Shown in pieces: positions 9,429 to 19,436 of a stretch of 64,000 bases of DNA. A program made the translations under genes and the position numbers. Below the pieces are notes generated by a model. That model made no database searches and had not been told where the DNA came from. It saw only the letters and a list, made by a program, of their open reading frames with translations. Location of the stretch: the NCBI GenBank assembly GCA_001799565.1, contig MGTS01000002.1:1-64000 (forward strand). Direction: 5' to 3'. The first letter of the stretch is position 1. Each line of letters begins with the position of its first letter. Source of the DNA: Elusimicrobia bacterium GWA2_51_34. GTDB lineage: Bacteria; Elusimicrobiota; Elusimicrobia; Elusimicrobiales; UBA9959.

Positions 9429-9704
9429 AAAAACTATTTAATTATTTCTCTCTCTCAAAAAGTTCCGGAGCCGGCGCTAATTTGTGGCGGTTGTTTTTAA
9501 CTACGGGGATTCTAATTAAAACCACGGGGTTTAAAAAATACAATCCTTGTGTCTTAGCCCCAAAAACCAGTATAATTTTATTAATTAGCACCCCTCCGAA
9601 ACTTGCCGGGAACCTTAAGGCGGTCGCCTGATTGGCGGGAAGCGCGGACAACAATCGTTAGTCAGCATGCTTACTGAGAGTAAATCAACAAGAGCGCGTC
9701 CGGT
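9429..9704 (+). promoter_or_regulatory. Intergenic region with a candidate promoter (9547-9576)
   Basis: This non-coding stretch lies between the terminator of the radical SAM gene and the large PAS kinase. The best promoter match is TTGTGT (9547-9552), an 18-nt spacer and a perfect TATAAT (9571-9576), giving a leader of about 120 nt. The leader has a short GC hairpin-like segment near 9615-9640. I see no RNA gene or other coding signal here. Confidence 0.4.
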
Positions 9705-12700
9705 ATGACAACAAGAAAAAATAACAAAACGAAAGCGGTGCAACCTTCATGTGAAGGCGAGGCCATGTACCGGACGTTCTTTGACCAGGCCCGCGATTCC
9801 ATCCTGCTGCTTGAAATAGCGCCGAACGGGATCCCCGTGATCCGTGACGCCAATGCCGCGGCTCTGCGGGTTCACGGCTACTCGCTTGATGAAATTGTGG
9901 GTAAGCCTGTATCAATATTAAACGCGAACGTTGACGACGCATGTTTGATAAGGGATAAGAACCGAGGGATAGCGCATGGAAATAGCTTTGAAGTGCGGCA
10001 TAGGCGTAAAGATGGTTCTACTTTTATCGCGGAAGCGTCCAGCCGGGAGATGGTGATCGGCGGGAAGCTTATGGCGTTTTCAATAGAACGCGATATCACC
10101 GAACGCAAGCTGATGCAGGCGGCCCTGGCGAAAGAAAAGCAATATAACAAGAACCTTATTGACACAGCGCAGGCCATCATCCTGGTATTGGACCCGAAAG
10201 GGCGCATAGTAACTTTTAACCCCTATATGGAGCAGGTTTCCGGCTATCGGCTTGAAGAGGTAAAAGGTAAAGACTGGTTCCGCACTTTTCTCAGGAAAGA
10301 GAGCCGTGATAAGACGCGCAAACTATTCCTGAACGCGATAGGCGGCATACAGACAGGCGGTAATATAGACTGCATTGTTACAAAGAATGGGCGCGAGCTC
10401 TCTATAGAATGGTATGACAAAACCCTAAAGAATGAAAAAGATGAAGTAGAGGGGCTTCTGGCGGTCGGCAGGGACGTCTCCGAGCGCGAGCGGGCATCGG
10501 TGGCGCGCAAAGAAAGCGAGTTGTGGTACCAGGCACTCTTCACCCAGGCCCGTGATTCCATCCTGTTGCTTGAAATAGCGCCGGACGGGATTCCCGTGAT
10601 CCTGGAAGCCAACACCGTGGCCCTGCGGATGCATGGCTACTCGCGTGAAGAAATGCTCGGCAAACCTATTTCATTTCTTGACGCTGATCCCATACCGGCT
10701 TTAATCAGGGAACGTGCCAACCGTATAGAATCCGAAATGGGCGCGATTTTCGAGGCACGGCACAGGCGCAAGGACGGTACGGTCTTTTATCTTGAGGTTT
10801 CTGTTGTTAAAATTGAAATCGGCGGCAAGCACCTGCTGCTGGATATATCGCGCGACATCACCGCGCGTAAGGAGGCCGTGGAGGCGCTTCTGTTAAAGAC
10901 TATGCTTTTAGAAACACAGGCGGAAGCTTCCATTGACGGGGTCCTGGCTGTTGACAATGATGGGAAGTCCATCTTTTTCAATAAGCGTTTCAGTGATATA
11001 TGGCAAATACCCCGGAAGATTCTGGATACGAAAGACGATAAGAAGATGCTGGAATGTATTTCCAAACGGTTAAAGGATCCGGCGGAATTCAACCGTAAAG
11101 TCGCGTATCTTTATGAACACAAAAACGAAGAAAGCAGGGACGAGATAGAATTCGCGGATGGGGGATGGCTGGACAGATACTCCTCGCCGTTAATAAGCGC
11201 CGCTGGAAAATATCAGGGCAGAATCTGGTATTTTCGTGATATTACCGGGCGCAGAAAGGCCGAGACCGGCATGCGCGAAACTTATGAGATGCAGGGAATG
11301 ATCAACACCATGCTTCATCTGTCCCTCGCGAATATCCCGTTGCGGGACAAACTGAACAGCCATCTTGCGGCGCTGCTGTCCGCCCCGTGGCTTTCAGTTG
11401 ATTCAAAAGGCGCGGTTTTTCTTGCGGCACCGGGGGGGAAGGAGCTGGTTTTAACCGCCCACCAGGGGTTGTCGTCCCACTTGCTTTTGGCCTGCGCCAA
11501 GGTGCCTTTCGGATGCTGCCTTTGCGGCCGGGCGGCAGCGGCCGGGCGGGCTGTGGTTTCCCGCAATATTGGCCCGGACCATCAGATAACCCACAAAGGG
11601 ATGAAGCCGCACGGCCATTATTGCGCGCCCATAATGGCCGAAGGCAAAGTTTTAGGAGTGCTCAACCTCTACCTTAAAGAGGAGAGGGCGCTTACGGAAA
11701 ATCAGGAGCAGTTTGTAAAAGCAGCCGCGGATGTGATGGCGGGAAACATCATCCATTCGCAGATAGAGGATAAGTTTTTTCAGGCGCAGAAAATGGAAGC
11801 GGTGGGGATGCTGGCCGGCGGGGTTGCGCATGACTTTAATAATATTCTGACCGCCATAAAATGCTACGCGGAATTTGTACGCAATGACCTTCCTTCCGGG
11901 GATCCTAAGCTCGAAGATACGCAGGAGATATTGACCGCGGTGGAGAGAGCTATAGCCCTTACGCGGCAGCTGCTCGCTTTCAGCCGCCGCCAGATACTGG
12001 CCCCGCAGGTGGTGGATATAAACAAAATATTGGGCGATATTACCAACATGCTCCGGCGCATTATAGGTGAACATATAGCGTTGAAGACCAGGCTGTTTTC
12101 CGCGCCGTGTCTGGTGAAAGTGGACCTGGGGCAGCTTGAACAGGTGATAGTAAACCTGACTGTGAACGCGCGTGACGCCATGCCCGGCGGGGGAACTATA
12201 ATTTTTGAAACGGAAATAGTGCGTCTGCCTGAAGAATTCTTTTTTGCCCGGCCGGATCTGCCCATAGGGCCGTTGGTTCGCTTAAAGGTGCGTGACACCG
12301 GCTGTGGCATGAACGAGGAAGTTAAAAGCCGCCTTTTTGAGCCGTTTTTTACCACAAAGGAGCAGGGGAAGGGTACGGGGCTGGGGCTTCCTATGGTTTT
12401 CGGTATAGTAAAGCAGAGCCGCGGAGAAATAGAGATTGAAAGCGAGCCGGGCAAAGGCTCGGTTTTTTCAGTTTACCTGCCGCTTGTAGAAACTCTGACG
12501 CGACACAAGGACAAGGACAAGGACAAGGACAAGGACAAGGACAAGGACAAGGACAAGGACAAGGACAAGGACAAGGACAAGGATAAGGATAAGGATAAGG
12601 ATAAGGATAAGGAACCCCCGGTAAAAGGTCATGAGACAGTCCTGCTGGTGGAAGATGAAGAAAGCCTGCGACGGCTTGGCGAGCGGGTTTTGCGCATTGG

Positions 12701-13016
12701 GGGATATACAGTCCTTGTTGCCGCTGACGGCCAGGCGGCGCTTAAGCTGATGGAAGAGCGGGGCAAACCCGTGGACCTGCTTATGACGGATGTGGTGATG
12801 CCCGGCATGAGCGGGCACGACCTGGCGCTGGAGCTGGCCAGCAGGAAGCTGGTGCGCCGGGTGCTTTACATGTCCGGCTATACCGATGAGACTATTATTA
12901 AACACGGCGTGCTTGAACCGGGTATCGCGTTTATATACAAACCGTTTACGATAGAGGCGGTCACGCGGAAACTGCGTGAAGTGCTGGATGGCCCATTTGG
13001 GCAGGCGAAAGCGTGA
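9705..13016 (+). CDS. Cytosolic hybrid histidine kinase, four PAS, GAF, HisKA, HATPase, (KD)17 linker, REC
   Basis: 1103 residues with no membrane segment. Domains in order are PAS1 (22-135), PAS2 (150-265), PAS3 (277-390), PAS4 (395-520), GAF (535-690), HisKA with His709 in AHDFNNIL, HATPase (about 800-925, RDTGCGM and GTGLGLPM), a (KD)17 linker (about 935-969), and a receiver (980-1100) with Asp in LMTDVVMPG and Lys in IYKPFT. PAS1 and PAS3 are near-identical in stretches, pointing to a recent internal duplication. The AHDFNNIL H box is of the type common in kinases with a terminal receiver. No DNA-binding regulator is adjacent, so the output is unknown. Confidence 0.9.
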   Translation: MTTRKNNKTKAVQPSCEGEAMYRTFFDQARDSILLLEIAPNGIPVIRDANAAALRVHGYSLDEIVGKPVSILNANVDDACLIRDKNRGIAHGNSFEVRHRRKDGSTFIAEASSREMVIGGKLMAFSIERDITERKLMQAALAKEKQYNKNLIDTAQAIILVLDPKGRIVTFNPYMEQVSGYRLEEVKGKDWFRTFLRKESRDKTRKLFLNAIGGIQTGGNIDCIVTKNGRELSIEWYDKTLKNEKDEVEGLLAVGRDVSERERASVARKESELWYQALFTQARDSILLLEIAPDGIPVILEANTVALRMHGYSREEMLGKPISFLDADPIPALIRERANRIESEMGAIFEARHRRKDGTVFYLEVSVVKIEIGGKHLLLDISRDITARKEAVEALLLKTMLLETQAEASIDGVLAVDNDGKSIFFNKRFSDIWQIPRKILDTKDDKKMLECISKRLKDPAEFNRKVAYLYEHKNEESRDEIEFADGGWLDRYSSPLISAAGKYQGRIWYFRDITGRRKAETGMRETYEMQGMINTMLHLSLANIPLRDKLNSHLAALLSAPWLSVDSKGAVFLAAPGGKELVLTAHQGLSSHLLLACAKVPFGCCLCGRAAAAGRAVVSRNIGPDHQITHKGMKPHGHYCAPIMAEGKVLGVLNLYLKEERALTENQEQFVKAAADVMAGNIIHSQIEDKFFQAQKMEAVGMLAGGVAHDFNNILTAIKCYAEFVRNDLPSGDPKLEDTQEILTAVERAIALTRQLLAFSRRQILAPQVVDINKILGDITNMLRRIIGEHIALKTRLFSAPCLVKVDLGQLEQVIVNLTVNARDAMPGGGTIIFETEIVRLPEEFFFARPDLPIGPLVRLKVRDTGCGMNEEVKSRLFEPFFTTKEQGKGTGLGLPMVFGIVKQSRGEIEIESEPGKGSVFSVYLPLVETLTRHKDKDKDKDKDKDKDKDKDKDKDKDKDKDKDKDKDKEPPVKGHETVLLVEDEESLRRLGERVLRIGGYTVLVAADGQAALKLMEERGKPVDLLMTDVVMPGMSGHDLALELASRKLVRRVLYMSGYTDETIIKHGVLEPGIAFIYKPFTIEAVTRKLREVLDGPFGQAKA
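12507..12611 (+). repeat. Hexanucleotide microsatellite AAGGAC/AAGGAT coding for (KD)17
   Basis: Uninterrupted 6-bp units: 12 AAGGAC followed by 5 AAGGAT, all in frame inside the hybrid kinase. It encodes alternating Lys-Asp between the ATPase domain and the receiver. The clean split between GAC and GAT blocks suggests two rounds of expansion. Changes in copy number keep the reading frame. Confidence 0.97.
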
Positions 13017-13461
13017 GTTTTACTTGGTTTCGAACGGCAAAAGCGCATTGGTTTTTGAGTAGGCCGGCCAATTATGTGGGTTGATTCCAGCTTCCGTAAT
13101 ACTCCGTATCCGTTCAAGTACAATTGCGCATATGCCCGAATCGGCAAAAGGGCTATGCTTATCTTGCTGTGGTTTAGGGGCGTGAAATAATATTATTTTC
13201 TGCATAAGCCGCGTGTTAGTGGTAAGCACTTTGTCCGCCGCCCAGGGTCAACGGAATAAAAGTATGCAAGATAATACGCAGTGGCCCGGTTTTGCGCAAT
13301 ATTAAAATCCTTGCCATAATCCGGCTATGACATTGAGGAGTCAAGGCCCAAGATATTGGAAGCCGGTGCGGATTGTTTTCTTGGTAAACCGTTCACTCTT
13401 GAGGCATTAAACGAAAAAATAGCGCATTTACTCTAAAATAGGGCTTGCTTAAGGATTCCAT
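13017..13461 (+). pseudogene. Intergenic region with the decayed 3' end of a receiver-domain gene
   Basis: Within this 445-nt gap, 13284-13436 reads as the last half of a receiver if one frameshift near 13317-13320 is allowed. Frame one gives PVLRNIKILAI. The shifted frame gives SGYDIEESRPKILEAGADC, then FLGKPFTLEALNEKIAHLL and a TAA at 13434. The conserved Lys-Pro switch pair and the final helix are intact, while the phospho-acceptor half is gone. It ends 25 nt before the next kinase gene. The rest of the gap (13020-13280) shows no convincing coding signal. Confidence 0.6.
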
Positions 13462-15438
13462 ATGACTGACGCTGAAAGCGATAAAGACCGGATTTCGACG
13501 GAAAACGCGCCGAAGCCGGCCGTCGCCAGACCGAAGATCATGGTGGTGGATGACGAGCTTGGTTTCAGAGAGCTTGCAAGCCGGGTATTCCAGGACGACT
13601 ATGATGTGGTGACGGCCGCCAACGGTGAGGAAGCGGTCCAAAAAGCCGGCGCGAAAGACATAGACGTAGTTGTTTCCGACATGACCATGCCGAAGATGGG
13701 CGGTTTGGATATGCTCAGCGCGCTGAAGGAGATTGATCCGAAGGTAGAAGTAATCCTGGTGACAGGCTTCGCCACGCTTGAAACCGCCGTTGAAAGCATG
13801 AAACGGGGCGCCTATGATTATATTACCAAGCCGTTTGATATTGAAGAGCTTTTCCGGCTGGTCGCGCGGGCGCTGGACAAGCGCCGTTTAAACCAGCAGG
13901 TGGACGAACTTAAGGAAATCAACCGCTTCAAGTCGGAATTTCTCGCCAATATGAGCCACGAGCTCAGAACCCCCATGAACGCGATACTGGGCTATACCTC
14001 TCTCCACCTGGACCGGCTTTACGGAGAGATAACGCAAAAGCAGGAAGATGCCTTAAAAAGAGTGGAAGCGGCGGGGAAGAATCTTCTGCATCTCATTAAC
14101 AGCATCCTTGACCTTTCCAAATTATCCGCCGGACGGATGCCGCTTTATCTGGAAGAGTTCCGTCTCAGGGATTTGATTGAAGAGGTGATAAGCATGATGG
14201 AATGCCTAGCCAAGGCCAAACAGCTTAAGCTGGAGGTTAGTGTCCCAAAAGATATGCGCGTGCGGAGCGATAAAACAAAACTTAAGCAAATTCTTATAAA
14301 CCTTGTGAACAACGGAATTAAATTCACCTCTTCGGGCGGCGTATTTATAGAGGTGGACCAAAGCCAGAAGCAGCCGCGCTTCAATATCCGGGTTCGGGAT
14401 ACCGGGATAGGGATAAAAACCAAAGATCTTACTTCTTTATTCCAGGAGTTTAAACAGCTGGACTCTTCCCCTACGAGGGAATACGGCGGAACCGGCCTGG
14501 GCCTGGTCATCAGCCGGAAATTCGCCCAGCTTATGGGGGGAGACATCGGCGTTACAAGCGCTGCGGGTTCCGGTTCCACGTTTACCGTCACGCTGCCGCT
14601 GGAAAGCGATCGCCAGGCGCAATCCGTGGAAAACGTTTTTCAGCCGTCGGTTGCGGGCAGCCGGGGAAAGGTCTTCCTGGCTATAGACGATGACCCCGAA
14701 GTTTTGATGCTTCTCAGGGACAGCCTCCAGGGCACCGGCTATAAGTTTGCCGGCGCGCTGAACGCCGAGGAAGGAATTGCCATGGCCCGAGAACTTAAGC
14801 CTTTCGCCATCACCCTTGACATCATGATGCCGCATAAAGACGGCTGGTCCGCCCTGCAGATAATGAAAAACGACCCTGAATTGCGCACAATTCCCGTGAT
14901 CATACTCTCTATTATGGACAACAAGACCCTGGGTTACGCGCTGGGTGTTACCGACTATATACTTAAGCCGTTTGAGCGCGGCGAGCTTTTGAAAAAGCTC
15001 CGGGCGCTGGATCGCTGCGCACAGGAGGGGGATGTTCTTAAAAGAACGCCGTGCACGGCGCTTGTAGTGGATGATGAAAAAATCATAGCTGATCATCTTA
15101 AGGAGGCTCTCTCGTCCGAGGGTTATGTGGTGGACTCCGTCAATAACGGCTCCGACGCGCTGACAAGAATAAACGCCTCTCCTCCGGATATTCTATTTCT
15201 GGGCCTGATGCTGCCGGGAATCAACGGTTTTGAAATAATAGAAGCGATGGAAAAAGATCCGAAATTTAAAGATACCGCTATTTTTATCTTAACAGCCCGG
15301 CACCTGACTCCCCAGGAAACGGATTATCTCCAAAAGAGGACCGCGGCGGTTATCCAGAAAGGTTCCAGGAGCCTGCCCGAGATATTGGGGCAGGTTAAAA
15401 AACGGCTGAAAGCGCTGGAGGCCTCCGATGAGCGTTAA
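13462..15438 (+). CDS. Hybrid kinase REC-HisKA-HATPase-REC-REC
   Basis: 658 residues, cytosolic. REC1 covers 13-130 (VVDDE, VVSDMTMPK, ITKPFD). HisKA has His166 in SHELRTPMNAIL, and HATPase covers about 265-390 (RDTGIGI, GTGLGLVI). REC2 covers about 405-525 (AIDDDPE, LDIMMPH, ILKPFE). REC3 covers about 530-650 (VVDDEK) but its phospho-site region reads ILFLGLMLPG, with Gly where the acceptor Asp is expected, and its Lys position reads IQKGSR. REC3 is therefore probably a non-phosphorylated pseudo-receiver. The gene overlaps the next receiver gene by 11 nt, so the proteins are translationally coupled. Confidence 0.9.
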   Translation: MTDAESDKDRISTENAPKPAVARPKIMVVDDELGFRELASRVFQDDYDVVTAANGEEAVQKAGAKDIDVVVSDMTMPKMGGLDMLSALKEIDPKVEVILVTGFATLETAVESMKRGAYDYITKPFDIEELFRLVARALDKRRLNQQVDELKEINRFKSEFLANMSHELRTPMNAILGYTSLHLDRLYGEITQKQEDALKRVEAAGKNLLHLINSILDLSKLSAGRMPLYLEEFRLRDLIEEVISMMECLAKAKQLKLEVSVPKDMRVRSDKTKLKQILINLVNNGIKFTSSGGVFIEVDQSQKQPRFNIRVRDTGIGIKTKDLTSLFQEFKQLDSSPTREYGGTGLGLVISRKFAQLMGGDIGVTSAAGSGSTFTVTLPLESDRQAQSVENVFQPSVAGSRGKVFLAIDDDPEVLMLLRDSLQGTGYKFAGALNAEEGIAMARELKPFAITLDIMMPHKDGWSALQIMKNDPELRTIPVIILSIMDNKTLGYALGVTDYILKPFERGELLKKLRALDRCAQEGDVLKRTPCTALVVDDEKIIADHLKEALSSEGYVVDSVNNGSDALTRINASPPDILFLGLMLPGINGFEIIEAMEKDPKFKDTAIFILTARHLTPQETDYLQKRTAAVIQKGSRSLPEILGQVKKRLKALEASDER

Positions 15439-15826
15439 GATCTTAGTTGCCGACGACGACTACGATAACCGGACTATAATTAGGCAGGTTCTGGAGGCCG
15501 CCGGCTACCAGGTCCTTGAGGCCGTCAACGGCCTTGAGGCCGTTGAAACCGCCCTGGCCCAAAAGCCCGCCCTTATTTTAATGGACCTTTCCATGCCCAA
15601 ACTTAACGGGTGGGAAGCCGCCAAACGGATAAAGCAGACGCCGGAAATTGCCGGCATTCCAATATTTGCCTTCACAGCTCATGCGCTAGCTGGGGATAAT
15701 GTCAAAGCCAAAGCTGCCGGCTGCGACGATTATATCTCCAAACCCTGCGTTCCCCGCGAAGTTCTGCAAAAAGTGCGGGACTGCCTTAAGGCCGCGGACG
15801 AGAAAGCGCGGCAGGGGATGGGATAA
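15428..15826 (+). CDS. Stand-alone receiver (CheY-like) protein
   Basis: 132 residues forming one receiver domain: acidic cluster ADDDY, acceptor Asp in LILMDLSMPK, Thr in FAFTAHA and Lys in ISKPCV. It starts inside the end of the hybrid kinase gene and ends immediately before the next receiver ORF, so the three form a tight relay set. There is no output domain, so it probably acts by protein contact or as a phosphate shuttle. Confidence 0.88.
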   Translation: MSVKILVADDDYDNRTIIRQVLEAAGYQVLEAVNGLEAVETALAQKPALILMDLSMPKLNGWEAAKRIKQTPEIAGIPIFAFTAHALAGDNVKAKAAGCDDYISKPCVPREVLQKVRDCLKAADEKARQGMG

Positions 15827-16210
15827 ATGGCGAAGATACTGATCGTAGACGACGACGCTTTAAACCGCGATATGCTCAAAACACGGCTGGAGGCGGCTGG
15901 CTATGGCGTGGCCGAAGCCGGCAACGGGGAAGAGGGCGTTAAAGCGGCGCAGGCCCTGGCGCCGGATCTTATAATTATGGATGTGATGATGCCAAAGGTA
16001 GACGGCAGGCTGGCGTGCCGTATCCTGAAGACAAATCCAAAGACAAAAGACATCCCCGTGGTGATGTTGACGGCCCGCAGCCAGCACATGGAGGAACTCA
16101 GGGGTTGGGAATCCGGAGCGGACGAGTATCTGGTCAAACCCTGCGATCATCAGCAGCTGTTGGCGCTTATAGCAAAATTCCTTGACAAAGCGCCTAAGGA
16201 CGCCTCGTAG
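15827..16210 (+). CDS. Stand-alone receiver protein
   Basis: 127 residues, a single receiver domain with IVDDDAL, the acceptor Asp in LIIMDVMMPK, Thr in VMLTARS and Lys in LVKPCD. Its ATG follows the previous stop codon directly (zero spacing). It lies 9 nt ahead of the GspE-like ATPase gene, so it is a good candidate partner or regulator of that motor protein. Confidence 0.88.
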   Translation: MAKILIVDDDALNRDMLKTRLEAAGYGVAEAGNGEEGVKAAQALAPDLIIMDVMMPKVDGRLACRILKTNPKTKDIPVVMLTARSQHMEELRGWESGADEYLVKPCDHQQLLALIAKFLDKAPKDAS

Positions 16211-16219
16211 TAAAATATT

Positions 16220-17731
16220 ATGGACAAAAGTACGGAAATCCCTCTTGCGCGCAAGATCCCCGCTGAAATACTGCGTCTGGTATCTTATGAAATTGTCCGG
16301 CGCCACGGCCTGATTCCGCTTGCACTGAGCGGGGAGAAACTCCGCATCGCCGCGGTAAACCCTAATAGCTTAATAGCGCTAGACGACATCCGCCTGCGGT
16401 CCGGCTATGAACTGGAAATAGTAAAAGTCTCGCAGGCGGAGATGGATGCTCTTTTATATGAAAATTTTAACGATCCGTCGGAGCATCCCGTCTGCCAGGC
16501 ATTGACGGTGGAGCCGGCAAAAGACGGGAACGAAGTTCCCCGGCCGGAAGATTCTTTTGCCGTCCGGTCAGTGGAAAAACTTTTAAATTTCGCGCTTACC
16601 ATGCGCGCAAGCGACATCCACCTGGAACCGCAGCGCAACGCTCTTTTTGTGCGTTTCCGCGTGGACGGCGTGCTGAAAACTATTCATGAGTTCCCCAAGC
16701 CGGCCCAAGCCGCCATTACTTCCCGCATAAAGGTCATGGCGAATATGGATATTTCAGAAAAGAGGCTGCCCCACGACGGCCAGATAAACATAGAACGCGA
16801 GGGGAGGAACATAGATCTGAGAGTATCCACGCTGCCCGCCAAATACGGTGAAAAAGTGGTGATTCGCATACTGGATAAATCGGGAATGGCTATAGGCCTT
16901 GACACTTTGGGGCTGGAACCGGATATGCAGAGCACGTTTGAGTCCCTCATTGAAAGTCCCCATGGGATAATTCTGGTAACCGGCCCCACCGGGAGCGGAA
17001 AAACCACCACGCTTTACTCCGTTTTAAGCAAGATCAGATCGCCGTTCAAAAACATCATAACCCTTGAAGATCCCATAGAATATGAACTTCTTTGCGGCAG
17101 CGCCAATGAAATGGGAATCACCCAAGTGCAGGTGCACCCCAAAATAGGGCTCACTTTCGCCGCGGGTTTGAGATCAGCGCTTAGACAGGATCCGGATGTT
17201 ATAATGGTCGGGGAAATAAGGGACAAGGAAACCGCTGAAACGGCCATGACCGCCGCGATGACAGGCCATCTTGTGTTATCCACGCTTCACACAAACGACG
17301 CCCCCAGCGCTCTGGGAAGGCTTCTGGATATGGGCATTGAGTCTTACCTGATGGCTTCCACCGTGATAGGCATTCTGGCTCAGCGCCTTCTGCGTGTTCT
17401 GTGCTCTGACTGTAAACAAAAATATCAGCCGCCGCTTAGGGCCCTTAAAAACATGTTTCCCGCCCGCCAGAACCTGGAAAAATCCGTTTTCTACAGGGCC
17501 AAAGGCTGTCCGCACTGCCAGGGGACCGGCTATCTGGGCAGGCACGGCGTTTTTGAGCTTTTGGTTATGTCCGATGAATTGAAACAGCTTATTCACGACG
17601 GTCAGAATCTTGAAGGGATACGTAAAATTCTGGCGGCCCAGGGATTAAAATCGTTGAGGGAGAGCGGAATGGAGTTGGTTTTTAAGGGGCTGACTACCGT
17701 GGAAGAAGTGTCTAGGGTAGTGGTGGATTAG
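16220..17731 (+). CDS. GspE/PilB-type secretion ATPase (orphan)
   Basis: 503 residues. It has a short N-terminal GspE/PilB domain (about 1-90), then the hexameric ATPase core with Walker A GPTGSGKTTT (255-264), Asp box ITLEDPIEY, Walker B DPDVIMVGEIRD and His box STLHTND. A four-Cys zinc motif follows (CSDC and CPHC, about 40 residues apart) as in PilB, GspE and PulE. Such enzymes drive type IV pilus or type II secretion assembly. None of the usual partners (PilC/GspF, pilins, secretin) is in the window. The gene sits between two receiver genes and a receiver-GAF kinase, so activity or expression may be tied to signalling. Confidence 0.9.
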   Translation: MDKSTEIPLARKIPAEILRLVSYEIVRRHGLIPLALSGEKLRIAAVNPNSLIALDDIRLRSGYELEIVKVSQAEMDALLYENFNDPSEHPVCQALTVEPAKDGNEVPRPEDSFAVRSVEKLLNFALTMRASDIHLEPQRNALFVRFRVDGVLKTIHEFPKPAQAAITSRIKVMANMDISEKRLPHDGQINIEREGRNIDLRVSTLPAKYGEKVVIRILDKSGMAIGLDTLGLEPDMQSTFESLIESPHGIILVTGPTGSGKTTTLYSVLSKIRSPFKNIITLEDPIEYELLCGSANEMGITQVQVHPKIGLTFAAGLRSALRQDPDVIMVGEIRDKETAETAMTAAMTGHLVLSTLHTNDAPSALGRLLDMGIESYLMASTVIGILAQRLLRVLCSDCKQKYQPPLRALKNMFPARQNLEKSVFYRAKGCPHCQGTGYLGRHGVFELLVMSDELKQLIHDGQNLEGIRKILAAQGLKSLRESGMELVFKGLTTVEEVSRVVVD

Positions 17732-17826
17732 GGAAGGTAGCGGCGATGGGCAGAGTGGGCGTAAATAATGAACCCCTTGCCAAAACCCCGCGCCCGATAC
17801 TTTTCTCCTATATACGAACGGAATTC

Positions 17827-19434
17827 ATGAAAGAACAGATAACAATATTGGTGGTGGACGATGATCCTGAAATACAAGACCTGTTGACAAACGAACTTTG
17901 TTCCCGCGGCTATAAAGTGGTTACGGCTTATAATGGAGAGGAGGCCCTTGAAAAATTCAAGAAGGGAAAATTTAGCCTGGTTATCAGCGACATTAAAATG
18001 CCACGGCTGGGGGGCCTTGGATTGCTGGCCGCCATTAAAAAAATAAATCCCGAAGTAGAGGTTATCATGTCCACCGGGTACGCCACAATTGAAACGGCGG
18101 TAAGCGCCATGAAAAAAGGCGCATACGATTTTGTGCAGAAACCGTTCAATCTTGAGGAAATTTTCGCCATAATAGAGAAGGCCCTGGAAAAAAGCGAGCT
18201 AAAGACCCTGCTTGGAATTTACGAGGCGGGAACAAACATCTTTTCGTCGATCAAGCTGGATGAACTCCTGTCCGGTATGGCCGGACTTGCTACCCGGATT
18301 CTTAAGGCCGATGACGCGTCCATTATGCTGCTGGACCAGGAGGGGAGGCTTGCTGTCGCAGCAACCTCCGGTTTTGACAATGACGAACAGAAAAAAACAC
18401 GCCTGGCGCTGGGCGAAAGGGTAGCGGGCAAGGTGGCCCGGGACAAGGGGCCGGTTATCATTGACGGGCCGCTGGATAAGGACCTGCGATTTTTAAACAT
18501 AGACAGTCTTCGCGACATCCGTTCCGCAATTGTGTTTCCGCTGGTGATGGAAGGGCGTCTGCTAGGGGTTTTAAACGCCAATCGCACCGTCCTGGAAACT
18601 CCGTTTACCGCCTCCGACCTCCGGTATGCCTCTGTTTTCTGCGCCCAGATAACCCAGGCCATACATAACGCCACGCTTTACCGTGAACTGGACGACAAGA
18701 TGCGGGAGACCAGGCAAATGCAGTCCCAGCTTATTCAGTCGGAAAAACTGGCGGCCATCGGTAAACTGGCGGCCGGAGTGGCGCATGAGATAAATAATCC
18801 GCTTGTAAGTATCATGGGGTTCACGGAACTGCTGCTTAAAGACAAAGATCTCTCTTCGGGCCAGCGCGAAGACTTGCAATCCATTCTGGAGCAGAGCCGG
18901 CGCTGCAGCAGGATCGTGCAGAATCTCCTTCAGTTCAGCCGCGGGAAAAAAGGGACTGACGAAACCGTCAGCCTGAGCCTTCTGCTGGAAGCAAGCCTGC
19001 AATTGATGAAGTATGATCTGATCCGGTCAAATATTACGGTTGAAAAAAACTTCCCCGAAGATCTTCCCGCCGTGCAGGGGGATACAGTGCAGTTGGAGCA
19101 GGTATGCCTCAATCTCATAGGTAACGCGCGGCAGGCGATGGAAGGCAAGAAGGACGGGATCATAAAAATAGACGTTTCCCAAGATGCGGGGCGGATCATT
19201 GTGCGGTTTGAAGATAACGGCTGCGGCATCCCGCCGGAAAATCTGGGCAAAGTATTTGACCCGTTTTTTACCACAAAGCCGGTGGGCCAGGGAACGGGGC
19301 TTGGACTGGCCATCTCTTACGGGATCATTCAGCAGCACAAGGGTACGATTCGGGTGGAAAGCCAGGCGGAGGTTGGGACGACCTTCATCGTTTCCCTTCC
19401 TGTTGCCGCGAAGGCACCGGATAAAAGAAGCTGA
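17827..19434 (+). CDS. Histidine kinase with N-terminal receiver and GAF domain
   Basis: About 535 residues: receiver at 5-120 (VVDDDPE, VISDIKMPR, VQKPFN), GAF at about 150-290, HisKA with His320 in AHEINNPLVSI, and HATPase with DNGCGI and GTGLGLAI. The start at 17827 places the receiver at the N-terminus. An earlier in-frame ATG at 17746 has a fair GGGAAGG upstream and would add 27 residues, so the start is open. The stop is 2 nt before the TonB receptor start, linking this kinase to the following receptor cassette. Confidence 0.88.
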   Translation: MKEQITILVVDDDPEIQDLLTNELCSRGYKVVTAYNGEEALEKFKKGKFSLVISDIKMPRLGGLGLLAAIKKINPEVEVIMSTGYATIETAVSAMKKGAYDFVQKPFNLEEIFAIIEKALEKSELKTLLGIYEAGTNIFSSIKLDELLSGMAGLATRILKADDASIMLLDQEGRLAVAATSGFDNDEQKKTRLALGERVAGKVARDKGPVIIDGPLDKDLRFLNIDSLRDIRSAIVFPLVMEGRLLGVLNANRTVLETPFTASDLRYASVFCAQITQAIHNATLYRELDDKMRETRQMQSQLIQSEKLAAIGKLAAGVAHEINNPLVSIMGFTELLLKDKDLSSGQREDLQSILEQSRRCSRIVQNLLQFSRGKKGTDETVSLSLLLEASLQLMKYDLIRSNITVEKNFPEDLPAVQGDTVQLEQVCLNLIGNARQAMEGKKDGIIKIDVSQDAGRIIVRFEDNGCGIPPENLGKVFDPFFTTKPVGQGTGLGLAISYGIIQQHKGTIRVESQAEVGTTFIVSLPVAAKAPDKRS

Positions 19435-19436
19435 TT

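Noticed and set aside
13020-13229. Open frame on the - strand
   Set aside because: Overlaps the kinase end region, has no ribosome site and no recognisable protein features.
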